Assembly: GCF_012184385.1 (NCBI RefSeq)
Contig: NZ_VSRL01000075.1
Location: forward strand, 1 to 35,173
DNA from: Lentzea indica
Lineage (GTDB): Bacteria > Actinomycetota > Actinomycetes > Mycobacteriales > Pseudonocardiaceae
Length of the DNA: 35,173 nucleotides
Direction: 5' to 3'
Below the pieces are notes generated by a model that made no database searches, was not told where the DNA came from, and saw only the letters and a list, made by a program, of their open reading frames with translations. Made by a program: the position numbers and the translations under genes. Shown one piece after another: positions 1-7,845 of this stretch (the stretch's first letter is position 1; each line of letters starts with the position of its first letter).

Positions 1-1558
1 CGGATGGAGTTCGTGACTCTCGTCGGCTTCACTGCATGCCCCGCCGATAGGCCACGATCTTCGCGACGGAACCGAGCACCGCGGACAGCACGAAGCACAA
101 TCAGGCGGAAAACCTGTGCCACGGCAGGAGATCCGAGTTCGGCGTAGCTGCCTCGAACGCCGAGCGCACCGCGACGTCGCCGAGCCTGAGCTCGCCGAGC
201 CCTGCGTGCCTCGCCGGCCAGCTGCCCGGCGAGCAGCGGCGCTGTCCACTGTGGACGGGCGGCGAGCTGGGCCCCCGCGATGCGCAGCGCCAGTGGCAGT
301 CCGCCGCACCAGCGCACGAGTTCCGCCGCGTCGCGACCTTTCCTGCGACACCCTCCAGCAGCTGGACGGCGTCCTCCAGCGGCAGGGCGCCGAGCTTCAC
401 GTACGAGGCACCGTGCAACGAGGTGAGCGGGTGGCGTGACGTGATCAGCACGGCAGAGCCGGGACCCGTCGGCAGCAGGCGTTTGACCTGGGCCGCTGTG
501 GCGACGTTGTCCAGCACCACGAGCAACCTGCGCGACGCGGTGAGCGACCGGTAGCGCAAGGCCTCCTCGTCGCCGGGACGTTCGCCGAGGGCGCGCAGGA
601 ACTGGCTCAGGATCCGCTCGGAGGCACCGTCGGAGAGGTCCGCGTAGAGCTGGCCGTCCGGGAACCTCGACGCGATCTCGTGAGCCGCCCGCACGGCGAG
701 CGCCGACTTGCCGACGCCGGCCTGTCCGGTGATCACGCACACCGCGACCCGGTCCTTGCGGGTCTGCGCCTTGATCAGGTTCAGCTCGCGCGACCGGCCG
801 ACGAACGTGACCACGTCCGGGGGCAGCTGGCGGATCGCCGACACACCAACGGGTTTCGCGCGCAGGATCTCGGCCTGCAACCGCCGCAGCGACTCCCCCG
901 GCTCGACACCGAGCTCGTCGAGGAGTACCCGGCGGCACTCCTGGTACGCGGCCAGCGCCTCGGCCGGCCGTCCCGTGTGATGCAACGCGACCATCTGCTG
1001 CTCGCGCAGGCGTTCGTTCAACGGGTGTTCCCGCACCCACTCGTTGAGGTCCGCGACGATCTCGACGTGCCGCCCGAGATCAAGCTCCGCCTCCGCGCAC
1101 TCGACCCGTGCGGCGAGCCGCAGTTCCTCCAGCTGGGCGATGACCCCGCGCAGCAGCCCGGACGCGGCGAGGTCGGCCAGCGCGGGCCCGCGCCACAACG
1201 CGAGCGCCTCCCGGTAGCGCTGCGGGGTGCGTTCCTTGCGGGCGACTTCGAGCAGCGACGTGAACCGGGTCAGATCCAGCTCGGCGGGATCGACCGACAT
1301 CAGGTAGCCGGGCGGACGCGAGAGCAGCCGCGATCCGACGATCTTGCGCAGCTGGTAGACGTACACCTGAAGGTTCTTCAACGCGGTCTTGGGCGGCGCG
1401 TCGTCCCACAGCACGCTGATCAGCCGCTCGACCGCCAGCACGCGCCCCGGCTGCGCGAGCAGCAACGCGAGCACCGCCCGTTGCTTGGGCGGCCCAAGGC
1501 TCAGACGCGCGCCGTCATCGGCGTAACACTCCACCGGCCCGAGCACCCGGAACTCCAC
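1..1558 (-). pseudogene. SARP-family regulator (AfsR/DnrI-like, BTAD + NB-ARC), frameshifted and running off the window
   Basis: It begins with GTG at 1558. The order is an OmpR-like winged helix (residues about 1-95), a BTAD domain (about 96-240) and an NB-ARC NTPase with P-loop GQAGVGKSA and the Walker B-like LLVVLDN. The uninterrupted frame stops at 101 after about 485 residues. The NB-ARC sequence then jumps between frames. The conserved GLPLAL motif lies in the +1 frame at about 285-302, LRLGDVAVRSAFEAA returns to the first frame (about 150-200), and SYAELGSPAVAQVFRL is again in the +1 frame to the window edge. That needs about three single-base-scale shifts, near 335-342, 190-215 and 150-155. 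Full-length relatives usually continue into TPR repeats. Such proteins are transcriptional activators, often of secondary metabolism. Whether this is true decay or sequencing error cannot be told from sequence alone. Confidence 0.8.
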
Positions 1559-1664
1559 AGCTCCCGATCGTAACTACCGGACACATGCTTGCGAGTACCT
1601 CTGATAGGAGGGCACTACATAGCCGACCTTCCGTCCCGGCTGCCCCAACATGTTGTCGATCCGC

Positions 1665-1707
1665 TACTTGACGCCATACGTCAAGTACTTGCTATCGTCT
1701 GTCAAGT
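1665..1707 (+). promoter_or_regulatory. Palindromic operator with third half-site and possible promoter upstream of the HTH gene
   Basis: A perfect 8-bp inverted repeat, TACTTGAC / GTCAAGTA, occupies 1665-1672 and 1680-1687 around a 7-bp spacer. A further GTCAAGT half-site lies at 1701-1707, two helical turns (21 bp) after the second arm. The left arm contains TTGACG (1668-1673), usable as a -35 box, with TATCGT (1693-1698) as a weak -10. That would put the transcript start close to the proposed GTG at 1706. An autoregulatory site for the HTH product is inference. Confidence 0.5.
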
Positions 1708-2170
1708 GGCGACCACTTCGGAGCACGTGGACCTGCGCGACGACCTGGTCCGGCTGGTGTCGAGCCGGTTGCTCGACCCGTTGGAGATCCTGCTGCCCCA
1801 GGCCGATCTCGACGAACTGCGGGAACAGGTGCGGATCGACGCCGAGATGTGGGCGGCACAGCTGCTCGGCGAGGACGACGCGCTGGCCAGGCGGGTCGTG
1901 ATCCGCCTGATGGCCGTCCTCTACCCCGGCGACGCGCCGTTCGACCCACCCGACACGTGGTGGGCGACGCCGCTCGGCCGCGTCACCGCGCGCCGCGCCG
2001 GGCACCCGAGCAAGGAAGGCGTGTCCTTCGCCGTGGCCGGCGCGATGCTCGGCATCACCCGCCAGGGTGTCCACGACCTGGTGAGCCGCAACAAACTCCT
2101 CCGCCACCCGGACGGCGGGGTCACGGTCGCCTCGATCCGCGCACGACTGAGCCTTCGGAGGGAACGATGA
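1706..2170 (+). CDS. Small HTH DNA-binding protein (154 aa)
   Basis: I do not recognise a named family. The N-terminal two thirds is acidic and helical (LRDDLVRLVSSRLLDPLEIL). The last 45 residues resemble an excisionase/MerR-like helix-turn-helix: AGAMLGITRQGVHDLVSRNK, then a basic HPDGGVTVASIRARL strand-turn-helix. The frame is open from a TTG at 1589, but the palindrome at 1665-1687 would then be coding. I prefer GTG 1706, which fits a leaderless transcript. The stop overlaps the next gene by 4 nt (ATGA), so both are probably one operon with this as its regulator. Start uncertain; function inferred only from the HTH. Confidence 0.65.
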   Translation: MATTSEHVDLRDDLVRLVSSRLLDPLEILLPQADLDELREQVRIDAEMWAAQLLGEDDALARRVVIRLMAVLYPGDAPFDPPDTWWATPLGRVTARRAGHPSKEGVSFAVAGAMLGITRQGVHDLVSRNKLLRHPDGGVTVASIRARLSLRRER

Positions 2171-2889
2171 TGCTCGCGGCACACGACCACGGCGGCGACG
2201 GCCGGCCGATCCTGCTCCTGCACGGCGCCGGCGGCGACATGTCGGCGTGGGAAACGCTTGCGCCGCAACTGAACGGCCGCGCGGTGGCGGTCGACCTGCG
2301 CGGACACGGCAAGTCGCCCGACGGCCCGTGGGAGTGGGACGCGGTGCTCGACGACCTCGACACCGTGGCCGTCCACTTCGGACTTGTCGATCCCGTCGTC
2401 GTGGGGCACTCACTGGGCGGCATCCTCGCCGGCATGTGGGCACGCAGGCACCCTTCGTGCCCGGCGGCCGTGAGCCTGGACGGACATCGCTCCGCCGCAA
2501 CGGATTCAGCGAACTACGCGGACCTGCCACCCGGCCAGGTCCAGGCGGGCCTCGCGACGCTCAACGCCATCTTCACCGCGCAGGAGGAGATGATCACCCG
2601 CCCGAACCGCGAGATCACCGGCGAGCTGCGGACGTCACCGGAGTTCTTGGACGCCCTGCCGGTCTTCGCCGAGGTGGGGGTTCCGTTCCTGCTCGTGCTG
2701 GCGACGAAGACCCTGCCAGTGCCGCCGGATCTGGTGCCGCTGATGGACGCCCATCGCGCTGGACTGCGCCGGGATCTGCCGGTGGTGTGCCCGAACGTTC
2801 GCGTGCACGAGATCGACGCGACGCACGGCATGGTCTTCGAGCAGCCTGCCGAGGTCGCCGCGATCGTGAACGGGTTCATCGCGCGGTGA
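2167..2889 (+). CDS. Alpha/beta hydrolase (240 aa)
   Basis: Classic alpha/beta-hydrolase fold protein. The oxyanion loop is LLLHGAGGD (about residues 16-24), the nucleophile elbow GHSLGG places Ser82, and ATHGMVF places the catalytic His220. No signal peptide is visible, so it should be cytosolic. ATG 2167 overlaps the upstream stop in ATGA and follows a good Shine-Dalgarno (GGAGGGAACG), indicating translational coupling to the HTH gene. Its 3' end overlaps the convergent TetR gene by 14 bp. The substrate cannot be deduced; small ester or lactone hydrolysis is the family norm. Confidence 0.85.
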   Translation: MMLAAHDHGGDGRPILLLHGAGGDMSAWETLAPQLNGRAVAVDLRGHGKSPDGPWEWDAVLDDLDTVAVHFGLVDPVVVGHSLGGILAGMWARRHPSCPAAVSLDGHRSAATDSANYADLPPGQVQAGLATLNAIFTAQEEMITRPNREITGELRTSPEFLDALPVFAEVGVPFLLVLATKTLPVPPDLVPLMDAHRAGLRRDLPVVCPNVRVHEIDATHGMVFEQPAEVAAIVNGFIAR

Positions 2890-3478
2890 AGAGCCGGTCC
2901 AGCGCCCGCCGGGCTCGTGCCGGCGCGGCGCTGTCGTGTTCCAGCTGCAGGAAGTGGTTGAGCGCGAGCATGATCCCGACCACTTCGTAGATCAGCTGGT
3001 CGACATCGGTGTCCTCAGGAAGTTCACCGAAGCTGACCGCGCGCCGGATGTGAATCCGCAGATCCCTGCGCCACAACGCGTTCATCCCGGCCAGCGCGTC
3101 CCGCACCCGCCCGCTGCGCCCGTCGAACTCGGTCGTCGCCGCGGTGAAGAAACAGCCACCGGGCAGCACCTCGCGTTCGAGGTACGACACCCAGGCCTCG
3201 CAGACCGCCTTCAGGCGCGGTAGCCCGGACGGCGCCTGTTTGACACGGCCAGGCACCTCTCGCTGGAAGACCTCCGCCGCCTGGTCGACCACCGCGAGCT
3301 GCAGGGCCTCCTTCGTGCCGAAGTGGCCCAGCAGCCCGGCCTTGCTCATCCCCAGCTCGCCGGCCAGCCTGCCGATCGTCAGCCCCTCCAGTCCCTCCGC
3401 CGAGGCGATCGCGAGGCTGCGGTCGAGGATGCGCTGCCGCGTCTCGAGGGTGTCGGCAACAGATCGGCGCGGGCTCAC
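2876..3478 (-). CDS. TetR/AcrR-family transcriptional regulator (about 200 aa)
   Basis: The N-terminal TetR HTH is clear: RILDRSLAIASAEGLEGLTI followed by GELGMSKAGLLGHFGTKEAL. A C-terminal ligand-binding domain follows (VCEAWVSYLEREVLPGGCFF, a TetR_C-like region). It is divergent from the FabH-like gene, with a near-perfect 24-bp palindrome between them, so repression of the KAS III gene and autoregulation are likely. GTG at 3478 (MSPRRS) is taken; GTG at 3496 is an in-frame alternative lying almost against the palindrome. Neither has a strong Shine-Dalgarno. Its tail overlaps the alpha/beta-hydrolase gene. Confidence 0.9.
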   Translation of the reverse strand: MSPRRSVADTLETRQRILDRSLAIASAEGLEGLTIGRLAGELGMSKAGLLGHFGTKEALQLAVVDQAAEVFQREVPGRVKQAPSGLPRLKAVCEAWVSYLEREVLPGGCFFTAATTEFDGRSGRVRDALAGMNALWRRDLRIHIRRAVSFGELPEDTDVDQLIYEVVGIMLALNHFLQLEHDSAAPARARRALDRLFTAR

Positions 3479-3498
3479 CGGCGTAGCGTACGACACTT

Positions 3499-3526
3499 TA
3501 GCTACCGACCGATCGGTTGCTATATT
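3499..3526 (+). promoter_or_regulatory. TetR-type operator palindrome overlapping a -10 box
   Basis: An imperfect 24-bp palindrome spans 3499-3522 (TAGC...GCTA outer arms, ACCGA/TCGGT inner arms) with 10 of 12 base pairs symmetric about 3510/3511. It abuts TATATT (3521-3526), a strong -10 hexamer for the rightward KAS III gene. A bound TetR dimer would block that promoter and the start region of the tetR gene itself. Confidence 0.65.
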
Positions 3527-3556
3527 CGCGGCGTCGCCCTGACGAAGGAGCTCACC

Positions 3557-4498
3557 TTGTCTGGATCCCGTGTCGTCGCACTCGGCCACTACCAGCCCGA
3601 ACGGGTGTTGACCAACGACGATCTGGCGCAGATGGTCGAGACCAGCGACGAGTGGATCCGCCAGCGCACCGGCATCGCCACCCGGCACATCGCGGACGAC
3701 GAGTCGGTCGCGGACATGGCGGCCGGAGCCGCGGCCAAGGCGCTCGCCGCGTCCGGGCTGGTGCCCGCCGACATCGGCCAGGTCATCGTCGCGACCTGTT
3801 CCGCGATCGACCGCTGCCCGTCGATCGCCGCGCAGGTCGCCGGTCGGCTGAGCATCCCCAGCGCGGTCTGCTTCGACCTCAACAACGCCTGCGCCGGCTT
3901 CTGCACGGCCCTCGCGACGGCCGATCACACGCTGAGGGCGGGCGCCGCCCGTCACGCGTTGGTCATCGGCGCCGAGAAGATGTCCGACCTCGCCGACTGG
4001 ACCGACCGCGCCAGCTGCATCCTGCTCGGCGACGGCGCGGGCGCCGCCGTGCTCAGCGCCGCCGACGACGCTTCCATCGGCCCCGTTGTGTGGGGCTCCG
4101 ATCCCTCGCGCAACAACGCTGTGCGGTTGGTCGACGCCTGGCAGCCGCGGTTCGCCCAGGAGGGTCAGGCCGTCTTCCGCTGGGCCACCAGCGAGCTGCC
4201 CGCCATCGCGGCACAGGCGTGCGAGCGCGCGGGCATCGCCACCACCGACCTCGCCGGCATCGTCACGCACCAGGCCAACCTGCGGATCATCGAGGCCATG
4301 ACCCGCAGGCTCGACCTGCGCGACGACGTGGTGATCGCCCGTGACATCGTGGGCTCCGGCAACACGTCCGCCGCCTCCGTGCCGCTCGCACTGTCCAAAA
4401 TGGTCGAACGCGGCGAGCTGCCGTCCGGTCAGCCGGTGCTGCTCTTCGCCTTCGGCGGTGGGCTCTCGTGGGCGGGCCAGGTCATCACCTGTCCGTAG
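3557..4498 (+). CDS. 3-oxoacyl-ACP synthase III-like enzyme (KAS III, 313 aa)
   Basis: The thiolase-fold KAS III catalytic triad is intact: Cys112 in NNACAGFCT, His238 in THQAN and Asn269 in GSGNTSAA. The family condenses an acyl-CoA with malonyl-ACP to start fatty-acid or polyketide chains. The start is TTG 3557, chosen because AAGGAG lies 6 nt upstream and the product then begins directly before the conserved RVVALGHYQPERVLTN. It stands alone with a dedicated TetR repressor and no other fab genes nearby. This suggests a regulated, specialised starter enzyme rather than the housekeeping copy (inference). Length is slightly short of the usual 315-335. Confidence 0.92.
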   Translation: MSGSRVVALGHYQPERVLTNDDLAQMVETSDEWIRQRTGIATRHIADDESVADMAAGAAAKALAASGLVPADIGQVIVATCSAIDRCPSIAAQVAGRLSIPSAVCFDLNNACAGFCTALATADHTLRAGAARHALVIGAEKMSDLADWTDRASCILLGDGAGAAVLSAADDASIGPVVWGSDPSRNNAVRLVDAWQPRFAQEGQAVFRWATSELPAIAAQACERAGIATTDLAGIVTHQANLRIIEAMTRRLDLRDDVVIARDIVGSGNTSAASVPLALSKMVERGELPSGQPVLLFAFGGGLSWAGQVITCP

Positions 4499-4506
4499 AA
4501 ATAGGC

Positions 4507-4545
4507 CGGTGTGGCGGCTCGGGAGCCCGCCGAGCCGCCACACCG
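4507..4545 (+). terminator. Strong hairpin terminator after the KAS III gene
   Basis: A perfect 16-bp stem (4507-4522 with 4530-4545, arms beginning CGGTGTGGCGGC) closes on a 7-nt loop, 8 bp after the stop codon. There is no T-tract, as is common in high-GC actinobacteria. From here to 4700 I see no gene. Confidence 0.75.
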
Positions 4546-4700
4546 TTGGTGACGCACGAGAAGGAAGTTCAGCCTGCCGGCGCGGGATCGAGCGCATCGC
4601 CGCGTGACGTCATCGGTCCGCCACCTGGCCACGACAGCGACGTCGGAGTTCGCTCGTCACCGCTTGCCCTGTGCCGGCAATGGAACCTCCTCTGACCTGG

Positions 4701-6086
4701 TTAAGGCCTCGCGCGTCCTCCGCCCACTCGCACCATCTCCGGCCTCGAACGTGAATGCCGCCGCCGCTGCAAAGGCGGGGACATCGACGACGAGACGGAC
4801 GGGGGAACGGATGATGCGCGGGCGGCGACCGGTTCGGGAACGGGAATCTGGGTGGTGGGCAGAACTTCCGGGACCTCGGCAGCGGCCGCGGTTTCCTCGG
4901 CCGGCTGAGTCCACACCTGACGGTTCGTGTCCACCGTGTTCTGGCGGAACAGTTCCGGGGTCTCGGTGATGATCTTGCCGGGTGACTCGAGACCCACGAT
5001 GCCGACGAGCTTGCCGTCGGCGATGAAGCCGGTGAGGCCGTTGACGTCCGTGGTGTCGGTGCCCAGAACGGGCAGACCCGCACCCTGGACCCGCATGCCG
5101 TACTGCTCGGTCCAGAACCGCGGCACCGGCGTGTACGGCTTGGCGTGCGAGCGACCGACCAGAAGGTTCTCGGCGGCGGCACGGCCGCCTTCTACGGCGT
5201 TGAGCCAGTGCTCCACCCTGCGCACCACACCGTTGAAGCGCAGGTTGGGCCAGCGGGCCACGTCACCGCAGGCAACGATGTTCTCCGCGCCGACCACGTG
5301 GTTGGTGGCGTCGCACAGCACACCGTCCTCGATGACCAGGCCGGAGCCGCGCAGCCAGTCGACGGCCGGCGAGGCACCGACGGCGAGCACGACGCACGAG
5401 GCGAAGAAGACCTGGCCGTCCGAAAGGTGAATCCCGATGCCGCCGGGCTGACGCACCCAGTGCTTGATGCCGACACCGGTGGCCAGGCGGACACCGTGCT
5501 CGACGTGCGCCTCGGTGATCTTCTTGCCGATGTCGTCGCCGACGACGCCACCGAGCAAAGCCGGCGACCGGACGATCAGAGCCACGTCGCGGCCCATGTG
5601 ACGAACCGAACAGGCGAGCTCGCAGCCGATGAACCCGCCGCCGATGACGGCGACGAGGCCCTGCGACTGCCGGATGTTCTTGCGGATCGCGACCGCGTCG
5701 TCCAACGTCCGCAGCACGTGCACCCGCGGATCGTGGCGTGGCGCCCCGCCCATCGCCCTGGCGTCGACACCGGTAGCGATGATCATGCCGTCGTACTTGA
5801 TCTCCTCGCCTCCGGGCACCCAGACGGACTGCGTCTTCGGGTCGAGGTGCAGGGCCGGGGAGTTCATCCGCCACTCGGCGTCGAGGTCGCCGGAGAACGA
5901 CAGCAGCGAGTCGTCCGGGTGCCATTCACCGGTGATGATCTGCTTCGACAGGCATGGGCGGTGGTACGGGAGGTGCCGCTCGGCGGACAGGATCGTGATC
6001 TGCCCGTCGAAACCCATCTCCCGCAGCCGTTCCGCGGAACGGACTCCTCCGAGCCCGCCGCCGACGACCACGATCCGTTCGCTCAC
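4701..6086 (-). CDS. FAD-dependent ferredoxin reductase-like oxidoreductase (461 aa)
   Basis: Pyridine nucleotide-disulphide oxidoreductase fold. The FAD dinucleotide motif is VVVGGGLGGVRSAERL at the N-terminus, the NAD(P) motif is VAVIGGGFIGCELA, and the second FAD motif is NIVACGDVARW. The YHRPCLSK segment is typical of ferredoxin/rubredoxin reductases of oxygenase systems. The GTG start at 6086 overlaps the ferredoxin-domain gene by 4 nt (GTGA), so the pair is translated together; NAD(P)H to FAD to the ferredoxin domain is the likely electron path. The last 60 residues are a Pro/Ser/Arg-rich tail ending at 4701 that is unusual for the family and may be disordered or a frame artefact. Confidence 0.88.
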   Translation of the reverse strand: MSERIVVVGGGLGGVRSAERLREMGFDGQITILSAERHLPYHRPCLSKQIITGEWHPDDSLLSFSGDLDAEWRMNSPALHLDPKTQSVWVPGGEEIKYDGMIIATGVDARAMGGAPRHDPRVHVLRTLDDAVAIRKNIRQSQGLVAVIGGGFIGCELACSVRHMGRDVALIVRSPALLGGVVGDDIGKKITEAHVEHGVRLATGVGIKHWVRQPGGIGIHLSDGQVFFASCVVLAVGASPAVDWLRGSGLVIEDGVLCDATNHVVGAENIVACGDVARWPNLRFNGVVRRVEHWLNAVEGGRAAAENLLVGRSHAKPYTPVPRFWTEQYGMRVQGAGLPVLGTDTTDVNGLTGFIADGKLVGIVGLESPGKIITETPELFRQNTVDTNRQVWTQPAEETAAAAEVPEVLPTTQIPVPEPVAARASSVPPSVSSSMSPPLQRRRHSRSRPEMVRVGGGRARP

Positions 6087-6976
6087 TTCACTCGCTCCCT
6101 GATCTCGATCGCGCGCATCGGGCACGCGCGGGCTGCCGACCGGGCCTGAGCGAAGTGCTCCTCCGGGGGGCGGCGGTTGTAGGTCAGGCGGTTGTCTTCG
6201 ATCAACTGGAAAACATCGGGGGCCTCCGCCTGGCAGGTGCCGTAGCGGTGGCATTTCTCGTTGTTGACGCTCACGTCCATCGCGTCGCCCTCCCCAACGC
6301 CGGGTTCCTTGCCGCGCTCGGTGTCGAGCATGCCGATGCGGATCAGCACCTCCGGCGGCAGGAACCTGGCCAGTGCCAGGGTCGCGGTCGGGACGAGGAC
6401 GGTGAGGCCGGCCAGCCAGAGAACGGACAGGTTGCCGTTCGCGATGGCGCCGAACCAGGAGTGGACCACGGTGATGCCCACCGCGATGTAGGCGGTCTGA
6501 TGGAACCGCAGCCACTTGCGGTAGAAGACTTTGTGTCGCATGGACGCCAGCACGGCGATCGCGAGCATGACCTCCAGGCCGAGGATGCCCAGCGCGTGCC
6601 GGAACAGGCCGCCGTCGACGAACGGCAGGACGAGCTTGATGAAGCTGAACGTGCCGTTCTGGATCAGTGTGAAGGCGAACGCGTGGATGCAGCCGAACGC
6701 GATCGCCAGTGATGCGAGCACCATGTGCCCGTTCTTCAGTCCTTCACGGCCGGTGAGCTTCTCGGCCCATCCGGTCGCGATCAGCACGCCCCAGGACAAG
6801 GTGGCGCACATCAGGACGTAAGCCAGCCTGGCGGAGATCTGGGCCATCTTCTTGACACCCGAGTCGAACTCGGACGCCTGGGCCACCAGGAGCGGAATCT
6901 GGCTTGACAGCAACTCTTCCTCCGGAAAGAACTTCTCGCGGGAACCCGCCCGGTCCTGTCGTGCAGGAGTGGACAC
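6083..6976 (-). CDS. Ferric reductase-like haem membrane domain fused to a ferredoxin (297 aa)
   Basis: Five hydrophobic helices (about 48-68, 84-106, 122-145, 157-178, 183-206) form a ferric-reductase/cytochrome b-like domain. Paired histidines H84/H98 and H159/H172, 14 and 13 apart, are candidate ligands for two haems. Residues 232-297 form a small ferredoxin: C242-x5-C248 ... C285-P, the three-Cys pattern of actinobacterial [3Fe-4S]-type ferredoxins (Tyr replaces the usual second Cys). The fusion is unusual: the cluster domain would sit on the cytosolic face to pass electrons from the downstream FAD reductase to haems and across the membrane. GTG start at 6976; no clear Shine-Dalgarno. The terminal acceptor is unknown. 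Confidence 0.85.
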   Translation of the reverse strand: MSTPARQDRAGSREKFFPEEELLSSQIPLLVAQASEFDSGVKKMAQISARLAYVLMCATLSWGVLIATGWAEKLTGREGLKNGHMVLASLAIAFGCIHAFAFTLIQNGTFSFIKLVLPFVDGGLFRHALGILGLEVMLAIAVLASMRHKVFYRKWLRFHQTAYIAVGITVVHSWFGAIANGNLSVLWLAGLTVLVPTATLALARFLPPEVLIRIGMLDTERGKEPGVGEGDAMDVSVNNEKCHRYGTCQAEAPDVFQLIEDNRLTYNRRPPEEHFAQARSAARACPMRAIEIRERVK

Positions 6977-7029
6977 ATCAGGGCCGGGCGGGTGGGAACA
7001 GGTCCGCGTTGGAGTGCCTCTGACCTTGG

Positions 7030-7057
7030 GACACCACCTCCGTTTCCCGTTGTTTCA
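7030..7057 (-). promoter_or_regulatory. Candidate ECF promoter before the haem-ferredoxin gene
   Basis: On the minus strand TGAAAC (7052-7057) and GGTGTC (7030-7035) are separated by 16 nt. This is close to the TGAACC / CGTgtc type known for mycobacterial SigL-like ECF factors. It is similar in form to the site before the lipoprotein gene at 8477-8504. Confidence 0.4.
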
Positions 7058-7072
7058 CGGGGTCTTGCAGAA

Positions 7073-7783
7073 TCACCGCACCGGTCGTCGCGGGCGGAGT
7101 ACTCGGAGCAGGAGGATCGTGAGGACCGCTCCCGCTGCGGTGACCGTGAGGATCACCCACATGTTCGGCCCCTCGTTGGAGGCCAACGAGGCGTTGATGA
7201 TGCCGCCGGCGGGCGTGGGCTCGGCGAAGGCCGGGTCGCCTGCGATCCCAGTGCTCTCCAGCAACGTCATGTGCTTCATCACCACGTCGATACCCGCCTG
7301 TGCGAACGGGCGGATGGTGTCGTTGCGGGTCTGCGAGCGCACCTTCGCCACGAACATGAAGACCTGGCCGTGCGCGGCCCGCAGCCTGGCGACGAACGCC
7401 TGGTCGAACGCGTCTCCTTCGAGCGCGTTGATCTCGTCCATCCACGACTGCTGCGCCGGGCTCGGCACGTCGGGGATGGTCACACCCAGCGCGGCGGCGG
7501 CCTTCTTCGTCGCCGCGTCCAGCATCATGTGGTCCAGCATGATCATCTTGCCGATCTGCTTGACCCGCGCGTTCGACGCCTTGGTCGCGGTGAGCTCACC
7601 CATCGGCATCTCCCACAAGCCGGCCTGGCGCACCTTCACCAGCAGCTCGCGGTCGTTCGCGGTCAACGGGCCCGTCGGCGTGTCCTGCACTCCACCGGTG
7701 TCCGCGGGCTGCGCATGAGCCATGACGGGCATTCCGGCGAAGAGGAACAACATCGCCAAGACGGTGGCGAGGGCTCTGGTCAT
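7073..7783 (-). CDS. DUF4142 exported, membrane-tethered protein (236 aa)
   Basis: Residues 1-24 are a Sec signal peptide ending MAHAQ. The central region (about 40-185) has the DUF4142 ferritin-like helical pattern (LLVKVRQAGLWEMPMGELTA, MIMLDHMMLDAATKKAAAALG). A C-terminal helix (about 212-228, VILTVTAAGAVLTILLL) followed by RRPVR anchors it with the bulk outside the cytoplasm. ATG 7783 has a GAGGA Shine-Dalgarno. It lies between the lipoprotein and the redox genes on the same strand. The biochemical role of DUF4142 is not established; envelope stress or metal-linked functions are often suggested by context. Confidence 0.85.
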   Translation of the reverse strand: MTRALATVLAMLFLFAGMPVMAHAQPADTGGVQDTPTGPLTANDRELLVKVRQAGLWEMPMGELTATKASNARVKQIGKMIMLDHMMLDAATKKAAAALGVTIPDVPSPAQQSWMDEINALEGDAFDQAFVARLRAAHGQVFMFVAKVRSQTRNDTIRPFAQAGIDVVMKHMTLLESTGIAGDPAFAEPTPAGGIINASLASNEGPNMWVILTVTAAGAVLTILLLRVLRPRRPVR

Positions 7784-7845
7784 CGTCTTGATGTCCTCGT
7801 TGTTCAGTGGAAAGTCGGTAGGGGTTTGAAGATCGAGCAGTGGGC

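Noticed and set aside
3479..4597. TetR frame extended upstream by over 350 codons
   Set aside because: The extension is antisense to the KAS III gene and crosses the palindromic operator; the TetR HTH begins just after 3478.
6087..6515. FAD reductase frame extended by 143 codons
   Set aside because: The extension is a shadow of the ferredoxin-fusion gene; the GTGA overlap at 6086 and the dinucleotide motif directly after it mark the true start.
7596..7845. Lipoprotein frame continuing into the DUF4142 gene
   Set aside because: Would overlap a well-supported signal-peptide gene by 188 nt; another frame gives a clean stop at 7846.
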